Shown here one piece after another: positions 1-11,500 of a DNA stretch of 64,000 nucleotides (the stretch's first letter is position 1; each line of letters begins with the position of its first letter). The stretch spans positions 6,319,423 through 6,383,422 of the forward strand of contig OZ034979.1 in assembly GCA_964030785.1 (NCBI GenBank), in the 5' to 3' direction. The notes under the pieces are model-generated. The model had not been told where the DNA came from. It was given only the letters and a program-made list of their open reading frames with translations, and did no database searches. The translations under genes and the position numbers were made by a program. The stretch comes from Siderastrea siderea. Taxonomy: Eukaryota; Cnidaria; Anthozoa; Scleractinia; Rhizangiidae.

Positions 1-790
1 CAAGATCTAAGACAACTAAGAATCTCACCACCAGGCAGAGTCACAAAAGTTGAAGTTCAAAAGATGTCCAGAAGTTAATGCGGACTCTCGCTATTACGAG
101 CAGGAGCAGGATATTCAGCGAAGTAACAGAAAATCTTCCGCATTGTATCTAGATTCTCGCCTACTACCGCGAGAAGCTGAGTTAAGGTCACTGAGGATCT
201 CCGGTTAAAAATATGAACGTCCGCGAAACAACATAACAGACCCAAGTCGACTCTCGCTATTGCAGACAGTATTGGAAACCCTATCAAAAATCAAACGAAG
301 TTTCGATTTAATTAGGCTCTCGCAATGACGGAGAGGAGCTAAAGTCCCAGCTATAGTTACTGAAGATCTGTGGATAAACCAGGAACGTTCTTTGTGTTAC
401 AGACTAAGTCACTTAAAGCCGATTCTTGATGTTACCGAATAGTGGAAATCTTCGGCAACGAAAATCGAAAATTATGGCTCTCGTTAGTGCGGACTCTCGG
501 TATTACTGATGTCTCAAAAACTGAGTGAAAGTTAAAGTACACCTCCATTTAAAATACGACTATTCGTCAAGTTACACAGTAAAGTTAAAGTCGACTCCAG
601 GGTAAAAACTCTCGACCGCTGTTATGTACAGTAATTCAAATCCCATCGAGATTCACAGACTACCGTATTACGGGCAGCAGACGAATTAAGCGAACGTTAG
701 CTAGAAACGATCTCCGGTTAAAATTCCGACCTTCAGTAACAAAAGATCTCCCTTTCATTAGGGCTCTCGCTATTACGGATTTGACGTCTT
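1..790. repeat. Degenerate tandem array with CTCTCGCTATTACG motif
   Basis: The motif CTCTCGCTATTACG and close variants recur near 84, 160, 250, 316, 476, 497 and 764. They alternate with GATCTCCGGTTAAAA-like blocks near 200, 366, 709 and 745. Units are diverged and irregular, and the array runs off the left edge. No credible reading frame was seen. Confidence 0.55.
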
Positions 791-1129
791 CTTGCCAAGA
801 AGACGAAACAGTTTGGACTCACCGCCCTGACTCTCCCCAGCCCCCATACGTTTTTCGCGGTCGTTTTCTCAATACACGCTCTCCCCACTATCTCGGAGCC
901 TGGAACAGGTTCTTTCGACTCCAGTAAGGTGATCTACTAGAAATTTTTCATACCTTTGGCATTGAGAACTAGAAGCAATTCGAAGATACAGCTTTCGGGC
1001 ATGACCTTTAGCAGTTAGCAGTTACTAAAGAATGCTGATTTTGAAATCAAGAACGCATTGAAAAAACAATTTTGTTTTATTTATTTACGTTAGACAGTCA
1101 ATCTTCCCGGAAATATGCCGATAAATTAA

Positions 1130-2110
1130 GCTGTAGTATTTCTCCTTTATATTGCCCACAATTTTCTCTAACTGGTACATAGTCCTTTCTATTCACCTTT
1201 AATTAAACGAAACCTTTTGGATTCACTAACATAAACGGATGTTTACCCTAAACTCGTCAATGTTTTTAGGTTGTTAGCTTAGCTCCTCGACGTCGCAATC
1301 GGAATATTGCTCACAATATATCGGGAGATTGTTTAAGTCCCCCACCTTTCCCCCTGTTTTTCTTTTGGAGACCCTTTCTGGGAGCCATTCACTGACAAAA
1401 CCGGACGTTTAACCTCAAAATTCGCCAACGTGTCACGTTTCCTTACTTTCTCAGCATGGCGATCGCAAAAATAGCTTTTACCTCGCTCTGAAAATCGTCC
1501 AATTCCCTCCCCCCAACTTATCACATTATTATTTTATGTATTTTTCACATTTTTCCCGCTCTGCTGTATTTCAAGTTTCCTACTTCCTCAACATGACGAT
1601 TGCAAAATAGCAGGCCCTCCCTCTCTGTCGCCCACTTCAATCAATCTTTTTTTTCCGTTTCGGAATCTTTTGTATCCATCCATTGACAAAACAGAGTTTC
1701 CCCACAAATTCTTCAACGTTTCAAGTTCCCCTGTACTTCAACATCTCGCTGGCGAAATCATAGACCCTCAAAGGAAAAACATTCATATACCCCACCCTCA
1801 TCTCCTGGTATTCCTTTTGATTCCTTCTCCCGTTACCATTAACATACAAAATCGGATGTTCAAGTGCTGAATAATTCAACATTTCAAGTTCCCCTGTTTC
1901 CTTAAAATCGCGATGACAAAGTGGCGCTCGCGTGGCAAATTGCTCAATTCTTCCACCTTCCCTGGACAGTTCACTATGTCCTACACACAGCAAAATTAAT
2001 ACATAGTACACCTCTCCAAAAAGAACGTCTGACTCTGTCCCTTCCGGCAACTGGCCTTGAGTTTCGACTCTGTTATCAAATCTTCCAGTCCCTACACGTT
2101 TCATTCTATT
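1130..2110. repeat. Degenerate ~140-165 bp tandem repeat beyond the channel stop codon
   Basis: A block resembling CAACATGGCGATTGCAAAAT recurs near 1290, 1455, 1592, 1740 and 1903. Each is accompanied by a TTTCAAGTTTCC-like block and a GACAAAACCGGATGTT-like block. The array ends just short of the channel stop codon at 2144, so on the minus strand it is 3' UTR or immediate 3' flank. A minus-strand AATAAA (plus strand TTTATT near 1077) lies beyond it. If that is the poly(A) signal, the array is transcribed; this is inference. Confidence 0.55.
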
Positions 2111-2143
2111 TACTGCACTTTTGAGATGCTAGTAACGTTTGAT

Positions 2144-2542
2144 CTATTGGCTTCCTTCGTTGTTATTGTTATTATCATCTCTCAAAGATCTCCTACGAGG
2201 TCCTCCAAGATAACAAAGTCCATCAATATCATTCTCCACATATATTTCGGGGACATCATCCGGCACCAAAGCGGTTTCTTTCCATTGGGATTTATTTTCG
2301 AATACAATCTTCTGCTCGTTAGCCTGCTTTAATTGTCTCTCTCGAGAAGATTTTGAATTTTCAAACGCGACTTTTGCTGCCGAGAACACTCGCTGAATCA
2401 ATATCTCCCCCGACTGTGCTTCAGCACTTGATTTATGTCTTCTTTTTTCACCATTTGGCGTTCTACTTCGAAGAGCTATGTGCTGTTTTATTTCGCTGAG
2501 CTCCTCCATTTGTTTTTGAACTTGTGCCCTCAAGTTAACGCG
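2144..2542 (-). CDS. CNGA: CNGA terminal exon: coiled coil and C-terminal tail
   Basis: The acceptor TTCTAG precedes CGCGTTAAC in phase 0, matching the phase-0 donor at 4381. The exon encodes 132 residues and ends in TAG. It opens with an amphipathic stretch ([15 protein letters not shown]) that continues the coiled coil of the two preceding exons. This is the position where CNGA subunits carry the leucine-zipper trimerisation segment. The rest is hydrophilic, with a [17 protein letters not shown] patch, a PRRRSLRDD cluster (a possible basophilic kinase site) and a run of five Asn before the stop. The tail beyond the coiled coil is not conserved in the family. Confidence 0.85.
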   Translation of the reverse strand, partial: RVNLRAQVQKQMEELSEIKQHIALRSRTPNGEKRRHKSSAEAQSGEILIQRVFSAAKVAFENSKSSRERQLKQANEQKIVFENKSQWKETALVPDDVPEIYVENDIDGLCYLGGPRRRSLRDDNNNNNEGSQ

Positions 2543-5500
2543 CTAGAATATAAGCCAGAAGGTGCCAGCGTTAAGTTGTCAGACACCCCACATTGCACAC
2601 AGTATAAAACTTTGAAGATTGCGAGTGTTAAAATTTACGCCACACTTACCTCTTCTTCCGGATTCTTGATGGGCCCCTGTTTACTACACTGAAAAAAGGG
2701 GATAACCAAAAGATGTAATGATACCGTGTGACACTAAATTTTTACGGGTTCTAATTTTTGCGATTTTTGCGGTTTTTTTCGCGATCCGCAAAAATAAGTT
2801 CCCACAAAATAAAATTACCGCAAATTTTTTCTCCGCAAAAATTTACTCCACTGTAGAGATTATACACAAAAATACTGATTTGAAGGAGAAAATGCCATAG
2901 ATAACTCGGTGAATAATACATCAAGTGGTACCCAAGTTATTTTCGATCCATTGTTTTATTTGTATTTCGATTCCTTTTAGTGGGCCTTTACTAAAACAAA
3001 ACGTTATCAGTTCCATTTGAACTTCCAGAAAATCGCAAAAATTAATTCCCAGCAAGAAAAACCAGTCTTTTGAAATCGCAAAAATTAGTTCCCGCAAAAC
3101 AAAAAAAATCGCCAATCCGCAAAATCAAACTCCCGCAAAAGTTTTGTGCCACACGGTATTTTGATTTTTGAACTGATGTACCGCGTTTTCGTCGGCGTTT
3201 TTTGTCAGGGCCCTAAGTAAATAAAGGCCTTGGTCTCTACGGCCGGGGGAGAACTCAATAAAGTTTTGTACGGGAAGGCTCCGCCCGGAGGCTCAAACCC
3301 TATCCTTTAATATACTAATTTTTACGAAATAACACCCCTTTCATTTACCTAGACTAAAATTGAACCCCTTCTTAATACTTCAAGGATAAGCCAAAGCAAT
3401 AGAATTTCCTATGATCGCCACATTTTTCACGGACTTTCCGGTCCTTCTGGCTCAGTTGCCGAAAGGCTCCAAGCCGCTCAGGTGCGGGTTGTTATTTCTG
3501 CCAAAATATGCAACCCTTTTATACACTTATCTTTGGCCGCAATCGTTTTCACTTTGCGGCGGATTTTGTGACCCTTTCATATACTAAAATGACGATTTTC
3601 CCTGCCCTTTAGTATATTGCAAGCTTGAAGAAGACACCCCTTTCGAGCGGAGCCTCCCCGCATAGCCCACTGTAGGGAATACCCCGCCCCCTTCCGAGCT
3701 CCAGGGAAAAAACTTCGACGCCTCAGAGCTCTATAGACCAACCCTTAGGACGCTAAAATTCCAAAAGCGACCATTACGTTTGACGTTCAAATAATGGTCC
3801 TAAGGTTAGTACCGACAGTGACTGCAATAATTGTATTAGCGAAGTACGATGCAGGGGTTTCGTTTGAGGCCGGAGGCCGGACGTAACGTATAATCGTTTG
3901 ACCTGTAAGGTCTGGTACTTTCATACGAAATAATTATTTTCTGATGTGTAAATAAATCGGGTGATTTTGTATTTGTTCATCAAGACAGAGTTGAGCATTT
4001 TAATGCCTTAAAAGACCTTCCCGGTTAACCACTTCAGGTCCAGGGAACGCAGGAAATGGCGTTTCAGAGGGTTCAATTTCAAAAATTTCCCGGCAGGGGG
4101 GGGGGGGGCATGTCCCCGGATCCCCTAAAAGTTTGTGCCTTCGGCACTCATGTCCGCGCCTATGGCGCTCACGTCCGCTTGTTTCACCTATGAATGCGGT
4201 ACTTTAAAGTGTTACCGAAGACCCTGGCGATGCTGACCCAACACGTCTGCATGTAAAAGCCAATTCGAATAACGGAGGGCAGTTTAGAAAATGGCTAACA
4301 CTCATTCAACTAAACGCACTTCATTCCCTGGAGGACCACTGAAATGGACATAACAAGGTATCGCCATATTTATGACTCACCTCTTGTTTGCTTTCCTTGA
4401 GATCTTTCAGAAGCTCTTTGATTGCGTTTATTTCTCTTGCTAACGGAATAACAATTAACAAGGGTTTTAGATAGAATGACTAGAATGTCATCACGACAAT
4501 CCGACTACATTAGACATAAATAAGTTTGGATTTAAAGGTTCAAAGACACGCCAGTGAGATGATGCAAATCTTTTACGGTGACGCCTTTACTTCCTGAAGC
4601 GCGCAAATTCAAAAAAAAAATTAAATATATAAATGAATAAATATACGAGATTGCCAAATTCCATTTTGGAAAACTGATACCGAGAAACAAACAGTGCCAC
4701 ATAAAAGTATTGCTCAGTAGCTGCAACAGTTCTGTTTTGACCATATGCTAACAAAATGGTTTTATTTACTATCCTGGATCATAATTACGTTGACAACTAA
4801 AGGTCGATCGAAGTCCATCAATTGGAGAAAACAAACGTGACCTCTTGGACCGTGTTTTTCTGTCCTTGTTGTCCTTGTTTTTAGGCGTTCGTACGAGCGG
4901 CAGTGAAAAACGACTCCGTTTCCTTGATTTGAAGTTAAGAGCTTTATCAGCGTTGTTTCAAAGGCGCATTTAACAATACAGAAGACATCTCTAAACAATA
5001 CTGTCCACCCGGACATAGACTTCAATTTCCAACTCTTCAACCTCTGTTTTCAACTAACTCTTTAACGGCTACTAGTATTCGATAAGAAAAATCAACGTAG
5101 GATACTCACCAAAATTAAATTCTAACTCATGCAACTTTTCTTTTTCGGCTTCACCAGGTCGACGAACTGATAGATTACTATCGAGCCTTGTTCTCTGTAA
5201 TCTGAAAGAATGATCGCTTGTTATGACTGATACACTGTACAGTATCAATGTTAAAAAAAACAGCTGAGTAGTTATCATTTTCTGAAGTTGTAAAAAATGA
5301 AAATGTTAATGTAAATCAATGATTATAGTTGTCAGCGCGCTTAGCTTTCCTCGGTACTGCCTTACGACAGAGCAGCTAATTTACAGGCGTGCCACTCAAA
5401 CAACTGAAACAAATATTGAAAATGAAACATAGCATGGTTAAGAATCCCAAATGGCGGGAGGCAAAGCAGTTGGCTATTTACAAGCGCAGCCCAAGGATTT

Positions 5501-8500
5501 GATAACTCGGGACTGCCGTGAAGCAAATCCATGAAGTGCCCAGAGTAGGATTCGAACCCGGGACCTACGAACTCGAGGTCCAACACCCTAATCACTCGGC
5601 CACGCTGCCTCCCTGTTACAATTATGTCTAAGGCCTTTTTGGAATTTTCACTAGACGTTTGAAGGCACTTGCTTGGTCCAAAGCGAATGATACACTGATT
5701 AAAACCGTACAACGATGCTGTATATTGCTGAATTCCATGTGACGCGACGATAAAGGGAATGGCTCTATACCATTTAACAATGGAAGCCTGGCGGGATGCG
5801 TGCTTTGACGGGAAATGGGATGAAAAACGGTAAATCACGCGACTCCATTGAGTTCGCACCAAGTAAAAGCGGTATCAACATGGGTATCCTGCCTGGCACG
5901 GAATAGCGGGACGAGACAAAACGTAACTGCGGAAGCGGGAAGTATGATTGGAAAAGGCTTTTTTGGAGCATCTGAAATGACACAACAAACAACGAAGGCA
6001 AGCTCAAAACGACTAAGTTTAGGAGTGAGTTTGTATAAGGCATATAAAATAGACTGACGCATGAACTGAAAAATCTGATTACCTGTCCCGCCCTTGACTT
6101 TCGAGAACCTTCTTGGCGTCAGGATACTCCTCTAAAGCCTGTAAAAACACATGGTGTTTATATTAGATGGGGTAGGATAATCCCGACCCCCTCCACAGAA
6201 AAGGGAGGGGGGAACCGGGACAAAAGGTACGGGAAGCGGGAAGTTCAAAATCTCCTTCCAGTTACCCTACCCCGCGTTCTTAGAAAAAAAAGGACTTGTT
6301 AGCAGTCACACAGTTGTTATTGCACTGTAAGTTAACTAACGTGTTAGGAAGCCTTCATTTTGTCTTAAATTCTAAAACTGAAGGTTATAGCTCATCAAGA
6401 ATACTTCTTACCTCCATTAAATCCTTTTGCGATAAACACAATAGCTCTGAGTATCCAACCGACCGAACATCAGCTGAGCGTCTAAAGGGATAACACAGAA
6501 CAATTCAAACTGTTTGCAGAAAACGTTGCGTGATGCATTGACCTTATTGTGTTGGTAGACTTTGGCCTCACCGTGAAAGTCAAAACGCTACACAAACTGG
6601 CGAGACGCTGACTGGTTATTTGCTATTCTCATGTTTTTCCGTGGTAAACTTTACTTTGGTTATTTTTGTCATAGAGTTCAATCCTGTACACATCGCGACC
6701 ACTTATGCAACGATAGGTAAGTACATGTTGACCGCACAATAGGGGGCGAACCGTTGCTCACTTTAGAAACTAAAATCATCCCAGTTTACTTGTTTAATTA
6801 TCATTCAACTGCAGGTTAGTAAATAATACATGACATGCTGCCAGTGAAAAGTCTGACTCATTTATTGGGTAATGTGGAGACTTCTCCTTTGTCATCATTC
6901 ACGTTGCTAACAATTGTAAGGGTCTTGAAAAGGGAAAAATGAGAATTGGAATTCACCCAAGTTATAACTGTAAAAAGGGATTTCCGGCAGTGGGATTGGG
7001 AATTGGCAACTTGACTCGAAGTTGAAAAAACGTAATGAAAATAGGAATTTGATAAAATAATGATCATTGGAAAGTGGGATTCAAAAAGGGAGGGGGAAGC
7101 TGAGAGGTGGGATTTATACAGCCATTTTATGTCCTCTGTACACGGTGGAACAGAAAGACCTGAAGAGCTATAATTTTAATAAATAAAGTGATAATCTAAA
7201 ATGCATTTCACCTGTTTTTGCCATCGTCAAGTCTTAGCAAGCTGATTTCTCCGAAATAGTTTCCCTCTGAAAGAGACGCTACCACGACTTCCTCGTCAGT
7301 GGAAGAGTCTGGTATCACCACCTAGAACCACAGTATAGTTGTAGAAGTCAACAAGAGTCTAGCACAGGGGGCCCACACAAACTGTGTGATCGTTTGTAGT
7401 TTCCAAATTGGAAGGGAATGTATGAGAAAACGACTGTAAACGACTGTAAATTACGTACAGTCGATCGCATCGCTTAACCCTGGAAATTGCTAATATTAGC
7501 TGTTTAGAGGCACAATTTTGAGCTTAAATGTAAATATTCCTCGTAATATTTCACGTTAGTAGAAACCTTTTAGTTTTCCATACATTACCTTTTACTTTTG
7601 AAACTACAAACGGTCACACAGTTTTTGTGGGGCCCCTGTGAGCCTAGCAAAAGTGGAACGGTCTGAGATTGGTAAACGGACGTAACCAGACTGGACCAAA
7701 GGTTGTCTGGATAATACTTCCACCAATCGATCTCGATCGACCAGTTTGGTTGACATATCCATGGCAATAAGACAATAACGCAGCGCAAATTATATCCCTT
7801 AAGGACGGTGCCTCCTTTTGATACTGCGCATACGTTCTGTGCATCTCGGGATATTCGGGTTTCTTAAGGAATTTGCCCACTAAGACAACAATATTTTTGC
7901 GCGGTTTATGACTGCGAGCAAAAAGCAGATCTTAGTAAGGGCTACCACAATACAAAAGAAAATTTCGGGTAACCGCACATTTTTCAGAGATAATTGAGAT
8001 TAAATTTGGAAAGAAATTGCCATACATTTGCCAATACATTCTTCGTATTTTAACGCTTTTATGGTTGCTAAATTATCTCTGAAAATGCGAGGTTACCCAT
8101 ATTTTTCTTTTTGGATTCCAATAACTCTGCTAAGATCTGCTTTTTCCCCATAGTCGTAACCTTTGCAAAAATACATCTGTATTGGGAGGCAACGTCCTTA
8201 AGCCAGAGTTAGCTACTGAAATGACTGAAATACAATACTCGAAGGACCCTCTTCTTAAAAATTTTACGGTCCTGTTCTCTAAATTGGCATTCATTACCGC
8301 TAACTTTCGTTTGTCTGTTATATTTTCGAGGAAAAAGTAGTTTTTTGCGTTCGGAGGACGACTGTCGATCCCTACTCAAGTTTTGCGTTTTGTTCCGTTT
8401 TTTGTCAGTATTGACAGTCATGATTTATTCAAACGCTCTCACAGCGGAGACTGTCAAGAGGATGGCAAGACCTTACCTCGACTTTCCCATTGTTAATGAT

Positions 8501-11500
8501 ATACATCTCCCGTCCTAAGAGCAAAACCACAAAATAGCGCGGTTTTCAAATGAGTGTCGTAAAACCAAAACCAAAACCAAAGTAATTACCCCAGCCAATC
8601 ACAACAAACACAAATTACCCAATGAACCAATCAGAACTCGAAGCAAGTACATGTAACCGGCGCCAAGCGCGGGAAAACTCGTGCGAGCAAGTCGCGATTG
8701 GTTTGAGTTTTACTTCTGATTGGTCTAAAAAGTGGCGCGAGATTTTTCAACCAATCACAGAGCGAAGTAAAGCAAAACCAAAGCAAAACGCGAATTACTT
8801 TCGACACTCAAATGAAAACCGCTCTAAGTAGGTTATGAGTGACTTATACAGGGGAAAGTTAATATAACAGTTATGATAAATAAATTCCGAGGAAGAAAGC
8901 AAATTCGATCGATAAACTTTACGTTATGAAGATAGGTTTACATTGTGAATTATTTAAAGCAAGGTAAAGAAAAATCAACATATGCTCATTTTTTCTTCAG
9001 TTTCTTTCTTTATCTGAGTACCACTCACCACTTATATAATAATTAAACACCCAAGCCACTAAAAAAGGTAAAGCCGCAGACGAGTCACAGGAGAACCACA
9101 TGGCTGGAGCGTAACGCAGTTTTTGTTGTATGAAGCAACCGAAAGTGCTGCTACTCCCACCTGGATGGAATGCTAGTCCATCACAGGGTTACCAGCATGA
9201 AGTGACTACTCCCCCTTGGATCGGATGCTTGCGCATAACAGGATACCCAGCATGAAGTGACTAGGAGTATTACTACTCCCCCTGGATGGGATGATAGTTC
9301 ATCACAGGATACCCAGCATGAAGTGACTAGGAATATTACTACTCCCCCTGGATGGGATGATAGTTCATCACAGGATACCCAGCATAAAGTGGCTAGGAGT
9401 ATTACTACTCCCCCTGGATGGGATGATAGTTCATCACAGGATACCCAGTATAAAGTGGCTAGGAGTATTACTACTCCCCCTGGATGGGATACTAGCCCAT
9501 CACAGGATACCCAGCATAAAGTGACTAGGAGTATTACTACTCCCCCTGGATGGGATGATAGTTCATCACAGGATACCCAGCATAAAGTGACTAGGAGTAG
9601 TACTACTCCCCCTGGATGGAATGCTAGGCCGTCACAGGATACCCAGCATAAAGTGACTAGGAGTAGTACTACTCCCCCTGGATGGAATGCTAGGCCGTCA
9701 CAGGATACCCAGCATAAAGTGACTAGGACTACTACTCCCCCTGGATGGAATGCTAGGCCGTCACAGGATACCCAGCATAAAGTGACTAGGAGTAGTACTA
9801 CTCCCCCTAGATGGGATCATAGTTCATCACAGGATACCCAGTATAAATTGACTAGGAGTATCACTACTACTAGGGATATTTCAAACTACCGATTTGTAAG
9901 ACAAATAGGTTTAAAAACACTTTTATCATGGAAAACAGTGTTAATTATTAGTAGTAATTTTAATTATTAGTATTATTAGTATTGATGTTTCCCTTTTTGT
10001 ATTATATTATAGGTTATATTTTACCCTTTTTATAGTAGTTACCATATATTCATATATATTTATAATATTTACACTGTAAAGTAGGTCACACTTCAGCTGG
10101 CCCGGGGGCTGCAATGATGTTTCTTCCTAATAAAGCTATCTATCTATCTAACTCCCCCCTGGATGGGATGCTAGTCCATCACAGGATACCCAGCATAAAG
10201 TGACTAGAAGTATCACTACTCCCCCTTGGATGGGATGCTTGTCCATTACAGGATACCCAGCATAAAGTGACTAGAAGTATCACTACTCCCCCCGGATGGG
10301 ATGCTAGTCCATCGCAGGGTTGCCCCCAGGCAGGATGTCACCGGTGCCCATTTATACACCTGGGTGGAGAGAGACAATGTGGAGTAAAGTTTCTTGATAC
10401 AATGGCAGAGACGAGGTCTCAAACCACTGACCTTCAGATCTGGAGTCCAACGTGCTTATCACTTCACTACCGCGCCACCCAAGCCACTAGCGTTCTCCTT
10501 ACCTATTTCACCAGCTCGACAGATGTAGTCCCCAGGTGAGAATATCTGTGGTCGAAGCTTGAGAACCAACTCACACAGCAAGCCTTGTTCACAGTCTTTG
10601 AAGATCTTCACCTGTATGAAATCAAAGAAAATCATCTGCTACTGAGCACCTTTTTCTTAACAAATGGGACACAACAATAATAGCGACAACATTGTAATTG
10701 CGGCATAAATGTAGCAATAAACATACTATCTAAATTTAGGTGGTGTCTGGTAGTGCGGTAACAACTTACTATACTTCGTAAGCTTAGAAATGAAACTTGT
10801 TTTGAAGGAGAAATCAAGGATTCAGAAAAAAGAAAAGCGTTTGCACAGTCTGATATCAAACCCGGTAAAAAAGAAAAAAGAAAGATTCGGTTGCTTTCGT
10901 TGCTTATCCTTTTCAACCTCTGGCTGGACAGGGAGTTGGCTGGACTCGGTTAAAACGAGTGAACATATGGTGCAATAGACATCAAAGAAACACGGTTAGA
11001 AAGCGTGTTAAAAGAACTCTGTAACCAAATCAACAAAAACCGGTTGAGATTGAAACGACTCATCTCAGTAGAATATGACCTAAGTATCAGTGAACTGAAT
11101 AGCCTACTGGATATTAAAACAAAAGAAAGAAACATTTTACTGTTGTGATCTTTGTAGGCATACCTTTCGTAAAGTGTCCAGATGCACATGAATGGCGATT
11201 TCAGTCCTCAGCCTTGCAGGAAGCATTTCTAAGGACGTTTCTTCCTCGAGAGCTTGTGTTCTAGTAATAAAGACCAACACAACTACATATAAGCGAAAAA
11301 AAGCTGAAAAAACGGGTGTTTTTATTGAAAAAAAAATGGCTTGACCACATGTAATAAACATTATTATTATTATTATGGGTCATGCTACTTATAACGTCAT
11401 ATCTCCGAATCCTAGCAACCGATTCTCACCAAACTTTGCCAAAATGAGTGTAACGGACTGCAAACGGCAGGTGCTGATAAAAAAATCCCCTCTTGTATGT

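Noticed and set aside
2057..2332. Plus-strand 91-codon hydrophobic frame
   Set aside because: It is the antisense shadow of the terminal channel exon.
5523..5613. tRNA-Ser/Leu gene on the minus strand
   Set aside because: A and B boxes are good, but no acceptor-stem 3' strand follows and SINE-type body sequence continues.
9257..9970. 237-codon plus-strand open frame
   Set aside because: It follows from a stop-free 66-bp repeat derived from a SINE tail; no start context, signal or unique sequence.
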